A stretch of DNA of 64,000 bases from Burkholderia sp. OK233 (GCF_900230185.1 NZ_OCSR01000001.1:3038001-3102000); one strand, 5' to 3'; counted from the first letter of the stretch, positions 1 through 9,586 are shown. Notes: generated from the letters alone by a model not told the origin. Made by a program: numbers and translations.

Positions 1-37
1 CCCGTCTGCTCCGTCCGCTGCGCCTGCTTTCCCGGCC

Positions 38-1099
38 ATGTCTGATTTTTCCACGCGGCTGATTATGTGGCAGCGCCAGCATGGCCGTCATGACCTGCCC
101 TGGCAGAACACGCGCGATGCGTATCGCATCTGGCTGTCGGAAATCATGCTGCAGCAGACCCAGGTATCAACGGTGATTCCGTACTACGCAAAGTTTCTTG
201 CGCGTTGTCCGGATGTTGCCTCGCTCGCCGCCGCGCCGGCAGACGATGTGATGGCGTTGTGGGCCGGCCTCGGCTATTACTCGCGCGCACGCAATCTGCA
301 TCGCTGCGCGCAGGTGGTCGTCGAGCAGCATGGCGGTGCGTTTCCCGCGTCGGCCGACGAGCTTGCTGAATTGCCGGGCATCGGTCGCTCAACGGCAGCG
401 GCGATCGCCTCTTTCGCGTTTGGCGCGCGCGCCACGATTCTCGATGGCAACGTGAAGCGTGTGTTGGCGCGTGTGTTCGGCGTCGAAGGCTTTCCGGGTG
501 AAAAGAAAGTCGAGAACGCGATGTGGACGCTGGCGGAATCGCTGCTGCCGTCCAATGCATCGGACGACGATGTCAGCGCGTACACGCAAGGCTTAATGGA
601 TCTCGGCGCAACGTTGTGCGTGCGCGGCAAGCCGGACTGCCTGCGCTGCCCGTTCGCCGTCGACTGCGTGGCCAATGTGAGCGGACGTCAGCGTGAATTG
701 CCCACGGCACGACCGAAGAAAGCCGTGCCGACGCGCCGCACATGGATGCTGGTGCTACGCGACGGTAACGCCGTGATGCTGGAAAAGCGCCCGCCTTCGG
801 GCATCTGGGGCGGCTTGTGGAGCCTGCCCGAAGCCCTCGACGAAACCGCGCTCGCCGAGCGTGCGCGCGCCTTTGGTGGCGACGGTGCGGTCTCCCCGCT
901 CGCGCCGCTTACGCACGTCTTCACGCATTTCAAGCTGGATATCGAGCCGCGGCTCGCAGAACTGGACCGCGGTGCGGGCGCATTGGCCATGCTAGGCGAC
1001 GCGGAGACCGCATGGGTCGCGTTAAGCGATCTCGATTCGTTCGGTGTGCCCGCGCCGGTGCGCAAACTACTGGATAGTCTGCACGGCTCGCTGCTCTAG
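38..1099 (+). CDS. mutY: A/G-specific adenine DNA glycosylase MutY
   Basis: Base-excision repair enzyme that removes adenine mispaired with 8-oxoguanine. The N-terminal glycosylase fold carries the catalytic Glu35 (SEIMLQQTQ), a helix-hairpin-helix at about residues 111-122 (ELPGIGRSTAAA) and catalytic Asp136 (ILDGNVKR). A [4Fe-4S] loop follows with Cys194, 201, 204 and 210 in the usual C-x6-C-x2-C-x5-C spacing. The C-terminal third (about 230-345) is the Nudix-like 8-oxoG recognition domain. The length of 353 residues is normal for the family. It is convergent with the next gene. The start is the first ATG after the window edge, so any upstream partner or promoter lies outside. Confidence 0.95.
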   Translation: MSDFSTRLIMWQRQHGRHDLPWQNTRDAYRIWLSEIMLQQTQVSTVIPYYAKFLARCPDVASLAAAPADDVMALWAGLGYYSRARNLHRCAQVVVEQHGGAFPASADELAELPGIGRSTAAAIASFAFGARATILDGNVKRVLARVFGVEGFPGEKKVENAMWTLAESLLPSNASDDDVSAYTQGLMDLGATLCVRGKPDCLRCPFAVDCVANVSGRQRELPTARPKKAVPTRRTWMLVLRDGNAVMLEKRPPSGIWGGLWSLPEALDETALAERARAFGGDGAVSPLAPLTHVFTHFKLDIEPRLAELDRGAGALAMLGDAETAWVALSDLDSFGVPAPVRKLLDSLHGSLL

Positions 1100-1126
1100 C
1101 CAGCCCCGAACCGAAAGCCCGTCAAA

Positions 1127-1759
1127 TCAAAGCAGCTGATGCTGCTGCATATAGTGATGAACCACGTCGATTCGCGCGCCGGCGTCCTGCAACTCCATCA
1201 ACTTTTGCCTTGCACGAAGGGCGATCGGCAACACCTCCGCAAGCCGGTTCGACACCCATGACGGATCTTCCAGCCTGAACGGTTCGGCGAACGGCAAGCT
1301 GTCCGGGTCGCGTTCGCGGATCGTTGCGATGATCCGTTCGAGCACTTCCGCGCACGCACCGAATTTGGCCAGTTGCTCATTGCCCTCGAGCGGTATGTCT
1401 TCTCCGAGCGGCTCCGCCATGCCGACCAGCAAGCCGCTGCTTTCCACGCGATGCGACAGCAGGCGAAACCGCCGCGTGCCGCGCGCCCGAATCAGCAGCA
1501 TGCCGAAGGCTTCGACATCGCACTCTTCGATTTCGGCAAGACAGCCAATTGCTTCGGGCACCGAAGGCTCTTCTTCGCGCGCCACTTCTGCGCCGCTTTT
1601 CAGCAGACACACACCGAACGGCGTTTTTTCACGCAGACAATCGCGCGCCATATCGAGGTAGCGCGCTTCGAAGATTTTCAGCGGCAGTAGTCCATCGGGA
1701 AACAGCACCGTATGCAGCGGAAACAGCGGCACATCGGCAAGCACAGTAGAAGAAGACAT
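1127..1759 (-). CDS. Lon N-terminal-like (LON substrate-binding domain) protein
   Basis: A 210-residue stand-alone protein resembling the N-terminal substrate-recognition domain of Lon protease, without the AAA+ and protease parts. The start, with 'DVPLFPLHTVLFPDGLLPLKIFEARYL' spread over residues 9-35, is typical of this family (Pfam LON_substr_bdg). No catalytic Ser/Lys dyad is present. It lies just downstream of rapZ on the same strand, 39 bp away. Its function in this setting is unknown; binding of misfolded or regulatory substrates is only an inference from the fold. Confidence 0.88.
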   Translation of the reverse strand: MSSSTVLADVPLFPLHTVLFPDGLLPLKIFEARYLDMARDCLREKTPFGVCLLKSGAEVAREEEPSVPEAIGCLAEIEECDVEAFGMLLIRARGTRRFRLLSHRVESSGLLVGMAEPLGEDIPLEGNEQLAKFGACAEVLERIIATIRERDPDSLPFAEPFRLEDPSWVSNRLAEVLPIALRARQKLMELQDAGARIDVVHHYMQQHQLL

Positions 1760-1798
1760 GGCGCAACGCTTCGAGTTGAGGCCGCGCGATGCGGCCGG

Positions 1799-2692
1799 TT
1801 AAGCCACTAACTTCGATGATTCGCCGGCATGAACCGGCGCATCGCGGTGCCGCACAATGACATTCGCCGACGTTGCGAGACGCGCGGCGAGCGTCTCCGC
1901 AATGAATACCGAGCGGTGCTGGCCGCCCGTGCAACCGATCGCGACCGTCAGATAACTGCGGTTGTCGTCACGGAAATGCGGTAACCATTTGGCGAGAAAT
2001 TTTTCGATGTCGTCGATCATCTCATGCACGACCGGCAGCGCGTCGAGAAAATCCCGCACCGGTTTGTCGATGCCCGTGAGTGGCCGCAATTCATGATCGT
2101 AGTACGGGTTCGGCAGCGTGCGTACGTCGAAAACATAATCGGCGTCGAGCGGCACGCCACGTTTAAAGCCGAAGGACTCGAACATCAGCACGAGCCCCGT
2201 ATCTTCCTGCTCGATGAAGCGTTTGACCCACGCGCGCAGCACATTCGCGCGCAGATTGCTGGTATCGATCTGATGGCCGAACTCGACGAGGCCCGCCACG
2301 AGTTCGCGTTCGCGTTCGATCGCTTCGGCGAGCGACGTCAACAAGCCGACGTCCGCATCGTGCGCAGTGGAGCCGGACAGCGGATGGCGGCGGCGCGTTT
2401 CGGAGAAACGTTGAATCAGCGACTGCGTGCTTGCGTTCAGGAAGAGTACGCGCACGTCGTGGGCACGCGACAGGTCGCGGATCATCGCCGGCATTTCGTC
2501 GAGCGAAGCGCTCGAGCGCGCGTCGATGGCGACCGCGAGGCGTTCCTGGCCGTCGTCGGCGAGATAGTTGGCCAGTTGCGGCAAAAAACGCGGCGGCAGA
2601 TTGTCGACGCAGTAATAGCCTGCGTCTTCAAGCGCGTTCAGGGCAACTGACTTGCCGGAGCCGGAAATACCGGTGATCAGGATTATGCGCAT
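1799..2692 (-). CDS. rapZ: RNase adapter protein RapZ
   Basis: P-loop nucleotide-binding protein, known in enterobacteria to bind small RNAs and guide RNase E in control of glucosamine-6-phosphate synthase. A Walker A motif lies at the very N-terminus (GISGSGKS, residues 8-15) and a Walker B-like strand follows at 'RLAVAIDAR'. The C-terminal domain contains the conserved '[12 protein letters not shown]' segment, typical of the RapZ/YvcJ family. At 297 residues it has full length. It sits downstream of hprK and ptsN as in many proteobacteria. In beta-proteobacteria the small-RNA role is not established, so only the family name is firm. Confidence 0.94.
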   Translation of the reverse strand: MRIILITGISGSGKSVALNALEDAGYYCVDNLPPRFLPQLANYLADDGQERLAVAIDARSSASLDEMPAMIRDLSRAHDVRVLFLNASTQSLIQRFSETRRRHPLSGSTAHDADVGLLTSLAEAIERERELVAGLVEFGHQIDTSNLRANVLRAWVKRFIEQEDTGLVLMFESFGFKRGVPLDADYVFDVRTLPNPYYDHELRPLTGIDKPVRDFLDALPVVHEMIDDIEKFLAKWLPHFRDDNRSYLTVAIGCTGGQHRSVFIAETLAARLATSANVIVRHRDAPVHAGESSKLVA

Positions 2693-2801
2693 GGAGTCGT
2701 GAAATCCGTACAGTTCATCATAGCATCTGGTCCCCGTGTGCGCGCCGCCGCAGCCTGCCGTTGGCTGCGGGCGTCACACGGTGCCGCGGGGGCGAGCGGA
2801 T

Positions 2802-3770
2802 TTAGATCAATTTGCCGGGAAACTGGCTGTCCGGGTCCTGCATGGCCAAGCGCTGGCGATCCATGAAGTCGCGCAGCGTATCGATGCCGCGCAATTGCAG
2901 GATCGTGTTGCGCACGGCCGCTTCGACCAGAACCGCGAGGTTGCGGCCGGCCGCCACCTGAATTGTGACTTTGCTGATCGGCAAGCCGAGCACGTCGACG
3001 GTTTGGCTTTCCAGCGGCAGCCGCTGGAATTCACCGTCGGGACGGCGTACCAGTTGCACGATCAGTTTCAGCTTCATTTTGCGGCGTACCGCGGTTTCAC
3101 CGAAGATCGTCTTGATGTCGAGCAGGCCGAGACCGCGCACTTCAAGCAGGTTTTGCAGCAGCGGCGGGCAGCGCCCTTCGACAAAATCCGGCCCAAGGCG
3201 CACAAAATCCACGGCGTCGTCGGCGACGAGGCCGTGGCCGCGGCTGATCAGTTCAAGGCCGAGTTCGCTCTTGCCGAGGCCGGAATCGCCGGTGAGCAGC
3301 ACGCCCATGCCGAGAATGTCGAGAAACACGCCGTGCAGCGTGGCGCGCGGCGCGAGAATGCGCGACATGTAGAGGCGCAGGCTGTCGATCACCGCGGCGG
3401 CGGACATCGGCGTGGTGAAAAGCGGCGTAGACGAGCGCGTGCAGCGCAGCACCAGTTCCGGCGGAGCGGCGACGCCGCCCGCCACCACCAGAAACGGCGG
3501 TTCCAACGCGATCAGCTCGGCCATGTGGCGCGAGCGGTCTTCGTCGGTTTGGCGCTTGTAGTAGTCGATTTCGGCGTCGCCGAGCACCTGAATCCGGTTG
3601 GGGTGGATCAGGTTCAAGTGGCCGACGAGGTCGGCGCTCGACGTGGCATTGGCGACCGATTCCGAAGAAAAGCCGCGCTCCCAGCCTTCATGCCCCGTCA
3701 GCCAGCTCAACTTCAGCATGGCGGCGTTGTCGTCGAAAATGCTCTGGGCGTTGATGCTGGACGTATCCAT
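2802..3770 (-). CDS. hprK: HPr kinase/phosphorylase
   Basis: Bifunctional enzyme that phosphorylates and dephosphorylates a serine of the PTS phosphocarrier HPr/NPr. Visible features are the conserved His146 (LHGVFLDI), the P-loop GDSGLGKS at 161-168 and the C-terminal signature region with 'VRRPDGEF'. The length of 322 residues is usual. A GGGAG ribosome-binding site lies about 10 bases before the ATG. It follows ptsN in the same direction with about 140 bp between them, so it belongs to the PTS-Ntr regulatory group, in which beta-proteobacteria lack a full sugar PTS. The gap before it contains a 16-bp perfect palindrome at 3854-3869. Confidence 0.95.
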   Translation of the reverse strand: MDTSSINAQSIFDDNAAMLKLSWLTGHEGWERGFSSESVANATSSADLVGHLNLIHPNRIQVLGDAEIDYYKRQTDEDRSRHMAELIALEPPFLVVAGGVAAPPELVLRCTRSSTPLFTTPMSAAAVIDSLRLYMSRILAPRATLHGVFLDILGMGVLLTGDSGLGKSELGLELISRGHGLVADDAVDFVRLGPDFVEGRCPPLLQNLLEVRGLGLLDIKTIFGETAVRRKMKLKLIVQLVRRPDGEFQRLPLESQTVDVLGLPISKVTIQVAAGRNLAVLVEAAVRNTILQLRGIDTLRDFMDRQRLAMQDPDSQFPGKLI

Positions 3771-3853
3771 GAGTCGGTGACTCCCGTGTGGACCGCTTGC
3801 TTGGGAAAGGATGCGGCCTCGTTAACGCGGACCGCGCACCTCGCCTGGCTGTA

Positions 3854-3869
3854 CCCGCCTGCAGGCGGG
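3854..3869. other. 16-bp perfect palindrome between ptsN and hprK
   Basis: CCCGCCTGCAGGCGGG reads identically on both strands. It lies in the gap between ptsN (stop at 3911) and hprK (start at 3770), about 85 bp before the hprK start. No T-run follows it on either strand, so it is a poor terminator. It may be an operator, an mRNA processing hairpin or chance in GC-rich DNA. Confidence 0.4.
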
Positions 3870-3910
3870 AAGCCGGGTGAATAGGCGACGTGCGGATAAC
3901 CGCCGATGCA

Positions 3911-4366
3911 TCAAGGTTGCCACTGAGTGAGCAGGCGATGCAACGATTCGCGGTCTTCTTCCGTGTGCAGGCGCTCGCGGGCTTCGCGATCGGACAGCAA
4001 CTGGGCGATTTCCGAGAGAATTTCGAGGTGCTGCTGGGTGGCCTGCTCGGGCACGAGCAGGAAGATCAGCAGCGAGACCGGCTGACCGTCGGGCGATTCG
4101 AAGGGGATGGGTTCGGCAAGACGGACGAATGCGGCGAGCGGCTGCTTCAAGCCTTTGATCCGGCCATGCGGAATCGCGACGCCTTCACCAAGCCCCGTCG
4201 ATCCGAGGCGCTCGCGCGCAAACAGATTGTCAGTGACCGTGCTACGGGCGATGCCGTTCTGGTTCTCGAAGATCAGGCCCGCTTGCTCGAACACGCGCTT
4301 CTTGCTGGTGACCGATAGTCCGACGACGACGTTCTCGAGGGGAAGAAATTTGGCTAAACGATTCAT
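3911..4366 (-). CDS. ptsN: PTS IIA-like nitrogen regulatory protein PtsN (EIIA-Ntr)
   Basis: Cytoplasmic phosphoacceptor of the nitrogen PTS, in the chain PtsP to NPr to PtsN. The EIIA fold carries the phosphorylated His67 in 'GVAIPHGRI'. The chosen ATG gives 151 residues beginning MNRLAKFLPLENVVV, matching family N-termini; the frame stays open upstream but that extension has no family likeness. It lies between hprK and the group II intron that separates it from hpf and rpoN, its usual operon partners. Expression therefore depends either on a promoter close to the intron insertion point or on read-through and splicing. Confidence 0.94.
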   Translation of the reverse strand: MNRLAKFLPLENVVVGLSVTSKKRVFEQAGLIFENQNGIARSTVTDNLFARERLGSTGLGEGVAIPHGRIKGLKQPLAAFVRLAEPIPFESPDGQPVSLLIFLLVPEQATQQHLEILSEIAQLLSDREARERLHTEEDRESLHRLLTQWQP

Positions 4367-4557
4367 GTTGACAGGCGAAAACGTGGCCTGGGTTCTCCTC
4401 GCTGGGGCGTTTGAGTGATGTTCCATTCGTTTGATGCTCACGGCGACGTGCGTTGGAGTCCGAAAGCGCAGGACTCCGGCCGACCGATTTCCGTTTGAGC
4501 TAACTTGACCCCGATGGGTAGGGTAGCCCCCCATCCTTGCGGATGACGGGCCCCCTA

Positions 4558-4592
4558 GGAACTGTACGTGCGAGTTTCCCCGCATACAGCTC
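4558..4592 (-). ncRNA. Group II intron catalytic domain V
   Basis: On the minus strand this 35-nt segment folds as a hairpin: the 5' arm GAGCTGTATGCG and the 3' arm CGCACGTACAGTTC pair with a small bulge. That is the size and shape of domain V, the most conserved part of the ribozyme. The 3' domain VI hairpin (to 4514) follows directly. Its intact state suggests the intron may still splice. Confidence 0.85.
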
Positions 4593-4615
4593 GAGCCTAC
4601 AGATCAAAATTCCAC

Positions 4616-6316
4616 TTACTGCGGAACCGGCTTAGTTACAACAATGTTACCAGTATGCACTTGCTGATGGCAGTGCGGGTGGAGCAGTACCCGATTGGAC
4701 AACGCGTCGGTTCCTCCATGCATCTTGTATTCCAGATGATGGTCGTGCCAACCCGTCTCGTCCGTCAGTGCACAGCCGCAGTGGGCACAAAGCCCGCTTT
4801 GTGACATGTACAAGGTCGCCCATTGCTTGCGGTAACGCATCGATTCCCACACGCGCTCCTGCCGCAACTGCTCGCCGTACTGCTCCCACGTCGGATCAAA
4901 GGGATTGAACTCCCCCTTGATCTTTTTGTGTCGCCTGATGACCGTACCGCTAAGTTGGTACAGATCAAGCAAGCCCTTACTACCATCGTCGCGAACTACG
5001 GCAGCGCCAAACACCCAGCTGCGCTCGCCGACAGCGTGAAAATACTTCTTCTTCACCCAATCGGCGTTCTTCTGCGGATGTCGCCGCTTCGACCACCGCC
5101 AGAGTCTCTGGAAAACCAGATGCTCCATGCGGCTGTACGCCTGTTTGGCAGATACGGGGCGGTGATACTGCGCCCAGCCCCGTAGCATCGGGTTCAGCAG
5201 GCGAATCAAGTTCTCCTGCTTTACCGTCTTTCTGCCGCTGATGGTTTCCGCCACCTTGCGGTAGAACGCTTGCGCGTTCTTCCTACTCGGCTTGATGAGC
5301 AGTTTTCCCGAGTACTTCCGGAAATTCCACCCAAGGAAATCGAAGCCTTGGTCAATGTGCGTAATCCGCGTCTTCTCCTCAGAGAACTGCAGTCCTCTAA
5401 CAGCGAGGAATGCTTCCACCCAGGGCCGGACTTCCTGCTCCAGTAACTCTTGCGAGTCGCCGGTGATCACGAAGTCGTCCGCGTACCGCACCACGTTCAC
5501 CTTCAGCTTCTGGGCCTTCGTGATTCCTAGTTTTGCACCGAGGTGCGCAGCCAGTTCTCGCTCCATCCCGTTCAGCGTCACATTTGCCAACGTCGGGGAG
5601 ATGATGCCTCCCTGTGGCGTACCGGCCTCAGTCGCCTGTAGCTGACCTTGGTAAATCAGGCCAGCCTTCAACCATTTCCGGAGGATTGCCCTGTCCATCG
5701 GGACATGGTTCTCCAGCCAGTCATGATTGATGTGGTCAAAGCATCCCTTGATATCCGCTTCCAGTACCCATTGGGCGGAGCCCTTCTGGGACATGCAAAC
5801 GCGTATCTGAGACATGGCATCGGCCGTCGAGCGGTTTAACCTGAACCCATACGAGTTCGCGTCGCTCGTCGATTCCGACACCGGCTCCAGTGCCAGCAGA
5901 TACAAGGCTTGCATCGCCCTGTCCCGCATGGTCGGAATGCCCAGAGGGCGCTCCTTTCCATTGGCCTTGGGGATAAAGACTCTCCGTAATGGCAGGGGCT
6001 TGTATCCACGCCGCTTCAACCTGCCGATGGCTTCCCACCGGCGTTCAGGCGAATCCCATAGTTCACGATCGACTCCAGCCGTTCGCGCACCCTGGTTCTG
6101 CGTAACACGTCGTACCGCATATAGCTTTGCGGACAACGTGCGGGTCAGCATCCGTTGCAGGGCTTTCACCCTGCGCCAGTCACCTTCCCGCGTCGCCTTC
6201 GCAATTCGAATCTGCATCCCTCTCACGTTCCGTTCAACACGACGCCAATCTACGGCGTACCAGTTGTCCGGCGCGTGGGAAAGCGCAGATCCGGTCTTTC
6301 GACCAGATACTTTCAT
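4616..6316 (-). CDS. ltrA: Group II intron reverse transcriptase/maturase with HNH endonuclease
   Basis: Intron-encoded protein of 566 residues that helps the intron RNA fold and splice and copies it into new DNA sites. The N-terminal half is a reverse transcriptase with 'PLGIPTMRDRAMQ', 'GTPQGGIISPTLAN' and the catalytic YADD. The maturase (X) domain follows, with the conserved 'LNPMLRGWAQYHR'. The C-terminus carries an HNH zinc-binding nuclease: 'CAHCGCALTDETGWHDHHLE' and 'NRVLLHPHCHQQVH'. An AGGAG site precedes the ATG by 8 bases. The HNH and overall organisation resemble the chloroplast-like class; this class call is by resemblance only. No frameshift or lost catalytic residue is visible. 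Confidence 0.95.
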   Translation of the reverse strand: MKVSGRKTGSALSHAPDNWYAVDWRRVERNVRGMQIRIAKATREGDWRRVKALQRMLTRTLSAKLYAVRRVTQNQGARTAGVDRELWDSPERRWEAIGRLKRRGYKPLPLRRVFIPKANGKERPLGIPTMRDRAMQALYLLALEPVSESTSDANSYGFRLNRSTADAMSQIRVCMSQKGSAQWVLEADIKGCFDHINHDWLENHVPMDRAILRKWLKAGLIYQGQLQATEAGTPQGGIISPTLANVTLNGMERELAAHLGAKLGITKAQKLKVNVVRYADDFVITGDSQELLEQEVRPWVEAFLAVRGLQFSEEKTRITHIDQGFDFLGWNFRKYSGKLLIKPSRKNAQAFYRKVAETISGRKTVKQENLIRLLNPMLRGWAQYHRPVSAKQAYSRMEHLVFQRLWRWSKRRHPQKNADWVKKKYFHAVGERSWVFGAAVVRDDGSKGLLDLYQLSGTVIRRHKKIKGEFNPFDPTWEQYGEQLRQERVWESMRYRKQWATLYMSQSGLCAHCGCALTDETGWHDHHLEYKMHGGTDALSNRVLLHPHCHQQVHTGNIVVTKPVPQ

Positions 6317-6355
6317 GCTGCTCTCCTACTCGAAGAAGTGAATCCCGAGCGGAGA

Positions 6356-6398
6356 ACAGATCGCCCCCTTGCGGGAGCGATCTGCTCCCGCAAGGGGG
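6356..6398 (-). other. Overlapping alternative hairpins upstream of the intron RT gene
   Basis: A perfect 14-bp inverted repeat (6364-6377 with 6385-6398, 7-nt loop) overlaps a second inverted repeat, CAGATCGC with GCGATCTG (6356-6363 and 6377-6384). The two folds cannot form fully at once. They lie in intron domain IV about 40-80 bases before the maturase start, so they could be part of the domain IV stem or affect translation of the RT. No experimental role is known to me. Confidence 0.5.
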
Positions 6399-7326
6399 TT
6401 AAAAACATACGCTGACGGCTAAGAAACCGCCAGCAATCACCTTTTCCAGCTAAAGGGCTAGTCAGCCGTCTTGCGACGGTAGACCAGACGGAAGTCAGCC
6501 CGCTTTCGCGTGAGGTAATATCTCAACCCCTATCCGGACCATTACAGCCCGGCCTTCGCTTTTTCCGTCCTCCCATACCTGCACAATCAACAGCGTCCCT
6601 CACGGTTCGCCTGCCAGCCGTACTGCGCTGGCAACCATACAGGCTTACCACGTTCCCGGCATGTCACACGACTGATTTAGGTTCCGCCTCTTCCCCGGTG
6701 GTGTAACAGCGACGTACCCCGACAGTTAAACGAGGTAACTAACCACATACCGTTTGGTTGATGCCACCAGCAGCTTCGGCACCTCAATGTTTACGGGGTT
6801 TATCAGCAGTTCACTTACATTAACCATCTCAGCCAGCCTAGCTCCTCAACCCCATTGCTGCTAGGAGTCTCCAAAGCGCGACCTCACGGAAGCGCCTTGC
6901 CCGAAACATCCGGGGGCTACGTTGTCGGAGAAGCTTCACACCCCACCGTTACCAGTGGCGCATGTCCTCCTAGGCTACTGCTGGTCGCGCAGCAGGTTCA
7001 CTACCTCAACTTGAAACCGATGAGGCCGAACAATGACACACCGAGCTTTCGCTCGACCTTGCACCAAACCGTTGCCCAAGGGCAGGGGAATTACATACTC
7101 CAATCCGCTTGGTTAGCGGAGTTGAAGCCGCTAACCGGCGGAACCTGACGGTAATCAGGTTAATGCAATTACGTACATCAGCGCGAAGGCTGCTGCACGT
7201 CTACGGCAGTGACCCTCTGATACATCGAGAGCCATTCGCTACTAACAAGGGTGACCTCAAGGTGCCACCAAATGGGAAGGCTTTCGCCCGCCTAAAGTCG
7301 ATGCGACGTGTCGCACTAACCGGAAC

Positions 7327-7332
7327 ATTATA
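7327..7332 (-). promoter_or_regulatory. Consensus -10 box (TATAAT) just upstream of the intron
   Basis: A perfect TATAAT on the minus strand ends 10 bases before the intron's first base. No good -35 box is visible at 16-18 bases upstream. If it is a promoter, transcription would begin about 4 bases before the intron and would serve ptsN, hprK and rapZ. Low to moderate confidence because only one element is seen. Confidence 0.4.
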
Positions 7333-7432
7333 GAACAGGGTAGCCACGGATGGTGCGGCGCGCCATCCATGCATCATGGGTTTCTTTGCGGGATTGATCC
7401 GGTCTGCGCGGCCGCCTGAAAAAGGCGGCCTG

Positions 7433-7464
7433 AAACGAAAAACCGCCCGGTCTCGGGCGGTTTG
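7433..7464 (-). terminator. Rho-independent terminator after hpf
   Basis: On the minus strand AAACCGCCCGAGACCGGGCGG is followed by TTTTTCGTTT: a 7-bp GC-rich stem and a T-run. It lies about 80 bp after the hpf stop and before the intron. A second GC hairpin (GGCCGCC...GGCGGCC, 7410-7430) follows at once. Together they would separate hpf/rpoN transcription from the intron and ptsN. Confidence 0.7.
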
Positions 7465-7541
7465 GCTGGGGATACGCAAATGCGAGCAAATGCGGGCGAA
7501 TGAGGAAAACGAAGGAAAGTAAACAGACCTTCTAATCTTCC

Positions 7542-7898
7542 TTATTGCGGCGGCACGTCCAGTAGCGGTGCCGGCTGGTACTTGATCGCATCATGCTGAT
7601 GGCCTTGCAGGCGATCCTTATGGCGTATCACTTGTCGGTCGAGCTTGTCGATCATCAGATCGATCGCAGCGTAGAGATCGCTGTCACAGCTCTCGACGAA
7701 GATATCTTTGCCCTTCAGATGCAGGTTGATTTCAACCTTTTGACGCTTTTCCTTTTCCTTGTGGTTGTCGACCGAGAGGACCACACTGCCGTCGATGACC
7801 TGATCAAAATGTCTTAGCACCCTATCCAGTTTGGTGATCACGTATTCGCGCAACGCAGGCGTTACTTCGAGGTGGTGTCCACTGATCTGCAGATTCAT
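7542..7898 (-). CDS. hpf: Ribosome hibernation-promoting factor (short HPF/YfiA type)
   Basis: Small protein that binds the 30S decoding centre and inactivates ribosomes under starvation. The chosen ATG gives 118 residues beginning [20 protein letters not shown], the family N-terminus, with GGAGAA 6-11 bases upstream; an upstream in-frame start adds 12 residues with no family likeness. The central region is basic ([19 protein letters not shown]), typical of the ribosome-binding fold. It lacks the C-terminal dimerisation domain of long HPF. It lies downstream of rpoN in the same direction, the common proteobacterial order. Confidence 0.93.
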   Translation of the reverse strand: MNLQISGHHLEVTPALREYVITKLDRVLRHFDQVIDGSVVLSVDNHKEKEKRQKVEINLHLKGKDIFVESCDSDLYAAIDLMIDKLDRQVIRHKDRLQGHQHDAIKYQPAPLLDVPPQ

Positions 7899-8068
7899 AG
7901 TGCTTCTCCAAGCTAGAGGCCGCTTGTTCCGCACGATGACGAAGGTCCGGTCGATCTGTCGGCTTGCCTGAGTCGCCCCCCGGTGACTGACTTCTGGCAG
8001 GTCGCATCGGCCGGCCTGTCCGCCAACTGCGGAGCGGCCGGTAAATGCCCGTCGCGGGAGGCGGCGGG

Positions 8069-9586
8069 CTACAGAGACTTGCGCAGGTTGACTGCCGGAA
8101 TCTTGAGGGCCTCGCGATACTTCGCAACGGTACGCCGTGCGACCACGAAGCCCTGTTCCGCCAGCAGTTCGGCTATGCGGCTGTCTGAAAGAGGAGATTT
8201 CGGGTTTTCCGCTCCTATCAGTTGCTTGATGAGCGCGCGAATCGCCGTGGAAGAGGCCGCGCCGCCCGTGTCAGTCGAAACGTGTGATCCGAAGAAGTAC
8301 TTAAATTCAAGCGTCCCGAATGGGGTCAGCATGTATTTACCGGTTGTCACACGCGAGACAGTTGACTCGTGTAGGCCCAGCGTATCAGCAATTTCTCGCA
8401 AAACCAAGGGGCGCATGGCAATTTCGCCGTGGACAAAAAAGCTCTTTTGACGCTCGACAATGGCTTGCGCGACCCTGAGGATCGTTTCGAAACGCTGCTG
8501 GATATTTTTGATCAACCAGCGCGCTTCCTGCAGTTGCTGGCGCAACGATCCGCTGCCCGGATCGCCCCGGTTATTGCGCAGAATATTCGCGTACAGATGG
8601 TTGATGCGCAGCTTGGGCACCACTTCCGGATTCAGCTCCGCCTGCCAGCCCTGTGCCGTTTTGCGCACCATGATGTCCGGCACGACATAGTCCGCTTCCG
8701 CCTTGCCGTAAGCGGCGCCGGGAAACGGTTCGAGCGAGCGGATCAACACATGCGCATCGCGTAGATCGTCGTCGTTCGCCTTCAGGTGTTTGCGCAGGCG
8801 CGTGAAATCGCGTGCCGCGAGCAGTTCCAGATGATGAGCGACGATGTCGAGCGCAAGCGTGCGCGTAGACGACTGTTCGAGCCGCAGCAATTGCAGCTTG
8901 AGGCACTCGGACGCGGAGCGCGCGCCGACCCCTGCCGGGTCGAAGCTATGCAGCAATGCAAGCGCGGCGTTCATTTCGTCGAGATCGACCTCGAGCTCTT
9001 CGGGCAGATCGGTCAGCACTTCCTCGAGCGTGGCGGCAAGATAGCCGTCGTCGTCGAGCGATTCGATCAGGAAGGTGATCAGCGCCCGGTCGCGCTGGCT
9101 CGCCTGCGTGACGCGAAGTTGCGCCATCAGATGATCGCGCAGCGAGGTGCTTGATTCGTGGATTTGCAGCGGCGGCAGGTCGTCGTCGTCCGAGGCGTTG
9201 CCGGAGCGGCCGTAATCGCCAAGATCCCATTGGGACGCGTCGCCGTTGTTGTCGCTCGCGAGGCCGTTGTATTCGTCGACCCCCTGCGGCTCGCCGTTCT
9301 CGGCGCGCTCGCTGCTGCTGGTGGACGAAGACGACGTATTGCCGCCCATCTGGTCGGGCGGTGGGGAGGAATTGGGCGCCTGGGCGATCAGTGAGCCGTC
9401 GGCCGCCACGCGCAGGGGACTCGCGATCCAGTCGTCCTCATTCTCGAGGAGCGGATTCTGCGAGATCGCCATTGAGACTTCCTGCTGCAGTTCGAGCGTG
9501 GACAGCTGAAGCAGCCGGATGGACTGCTGCAGTTGCGGGGTCAGCGCAAGATGCTGCGATAGGCGGAGTTGGAGGCTGGCTTTCAT
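8069..9586 (-). CDS. rpoN: RNA polymerase sigma-54 factor RpoN
   Basis: Sigma-54, used with enhancer-binding activators for nitrogen and other functions. The N-terminus [20 protein letters not shown] is the Gln-rich activator-contact region. An acidic linker lies at about 70-130, then the core-binding domain, and the C-terminal RpoN box [15 protein letters not shown] that contacts the -24 element. The ATG at this position gives 505 residues, within the family range; the longer open frame upstream lacks family likeness. It is followed by hpf after 170 bp. The 185-bp gap before it (to lptB) probably holds its promoter. Confidence 0.96.
   Translation of the reverse strand: MKASLQLRLSQHLALTPQLQQSIRLLQLSTLELQQEVSMAISQNPLLENEDDWIASPLRVAADGSLIAQAPNSSPPPDQMGGNTSSSSTSSSERAENGEPQGVDEYNGLASDNNGDASQWDLGDYGRSGNASDDDDLPPLQIHESSTSLRDHLMAQLRVTQASQRDRALITFLIESLDDDGYLAATLEEVLTDLPEELEVDLDEMNAALALLHSFDPAGVGARSASECLKLQLLRLEQSSTRTLALDIVAHHLELLAARDFTRLRKHLKANDDDLRDAHVLIRSLEPFPGAAYGKAEADYVVPDIMVRKTAQGWQAELNPEVVPKLRINHLYANILRNNRGDPGSGSLRQQLQEARWLIKNIQQRFETILRVAQAIVERQKSFFVHGEIAMRPLVLREIADTLGLHESTVSRVTTGKYMLTPFGTLEFKYFFGSHVSTDTGGAASSTAIRALIKQLIGAENPKSPLSDSRIAELLAEQGFVVARRTVAKYREALKIPAVNLRKSL

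Larger units (their letters stand above)
4514..7316 (-). mobile_element. Group II intron, apparently complete (2,803 nt)
   Basis: Self-splicing retroelement on the minus strand, inserted between hpf and ptsN. The 5' end reads GTGCGAC at 7316 downward, matching the GUGYG consensus. Domain V is clear at 4558-4592: on the minus strand GAGCTGTATGCG, a GGGAAAC loop region and CGCACGTACAGTTCC. Domain VI follows, and the 3' end ...CTACCCTACCCAT lies at 4514, ending in AY. Domain IV encodes the reverse transcriptase at 4616-6316. A hairpin at 7104-7120 exposes TAACCAA (minus strand), whose TAACC can pair with the last five exon bases GGTTA; this is a candidate EBS1/IBS1. Exon junctions are inferred from consensus, not proven. 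Confidence 0.85.

Noticed and set aside
2736..3884. 382-codon plus-strand frame
   Set aside because: Antisense to hprK, which has all catalytic motifs.
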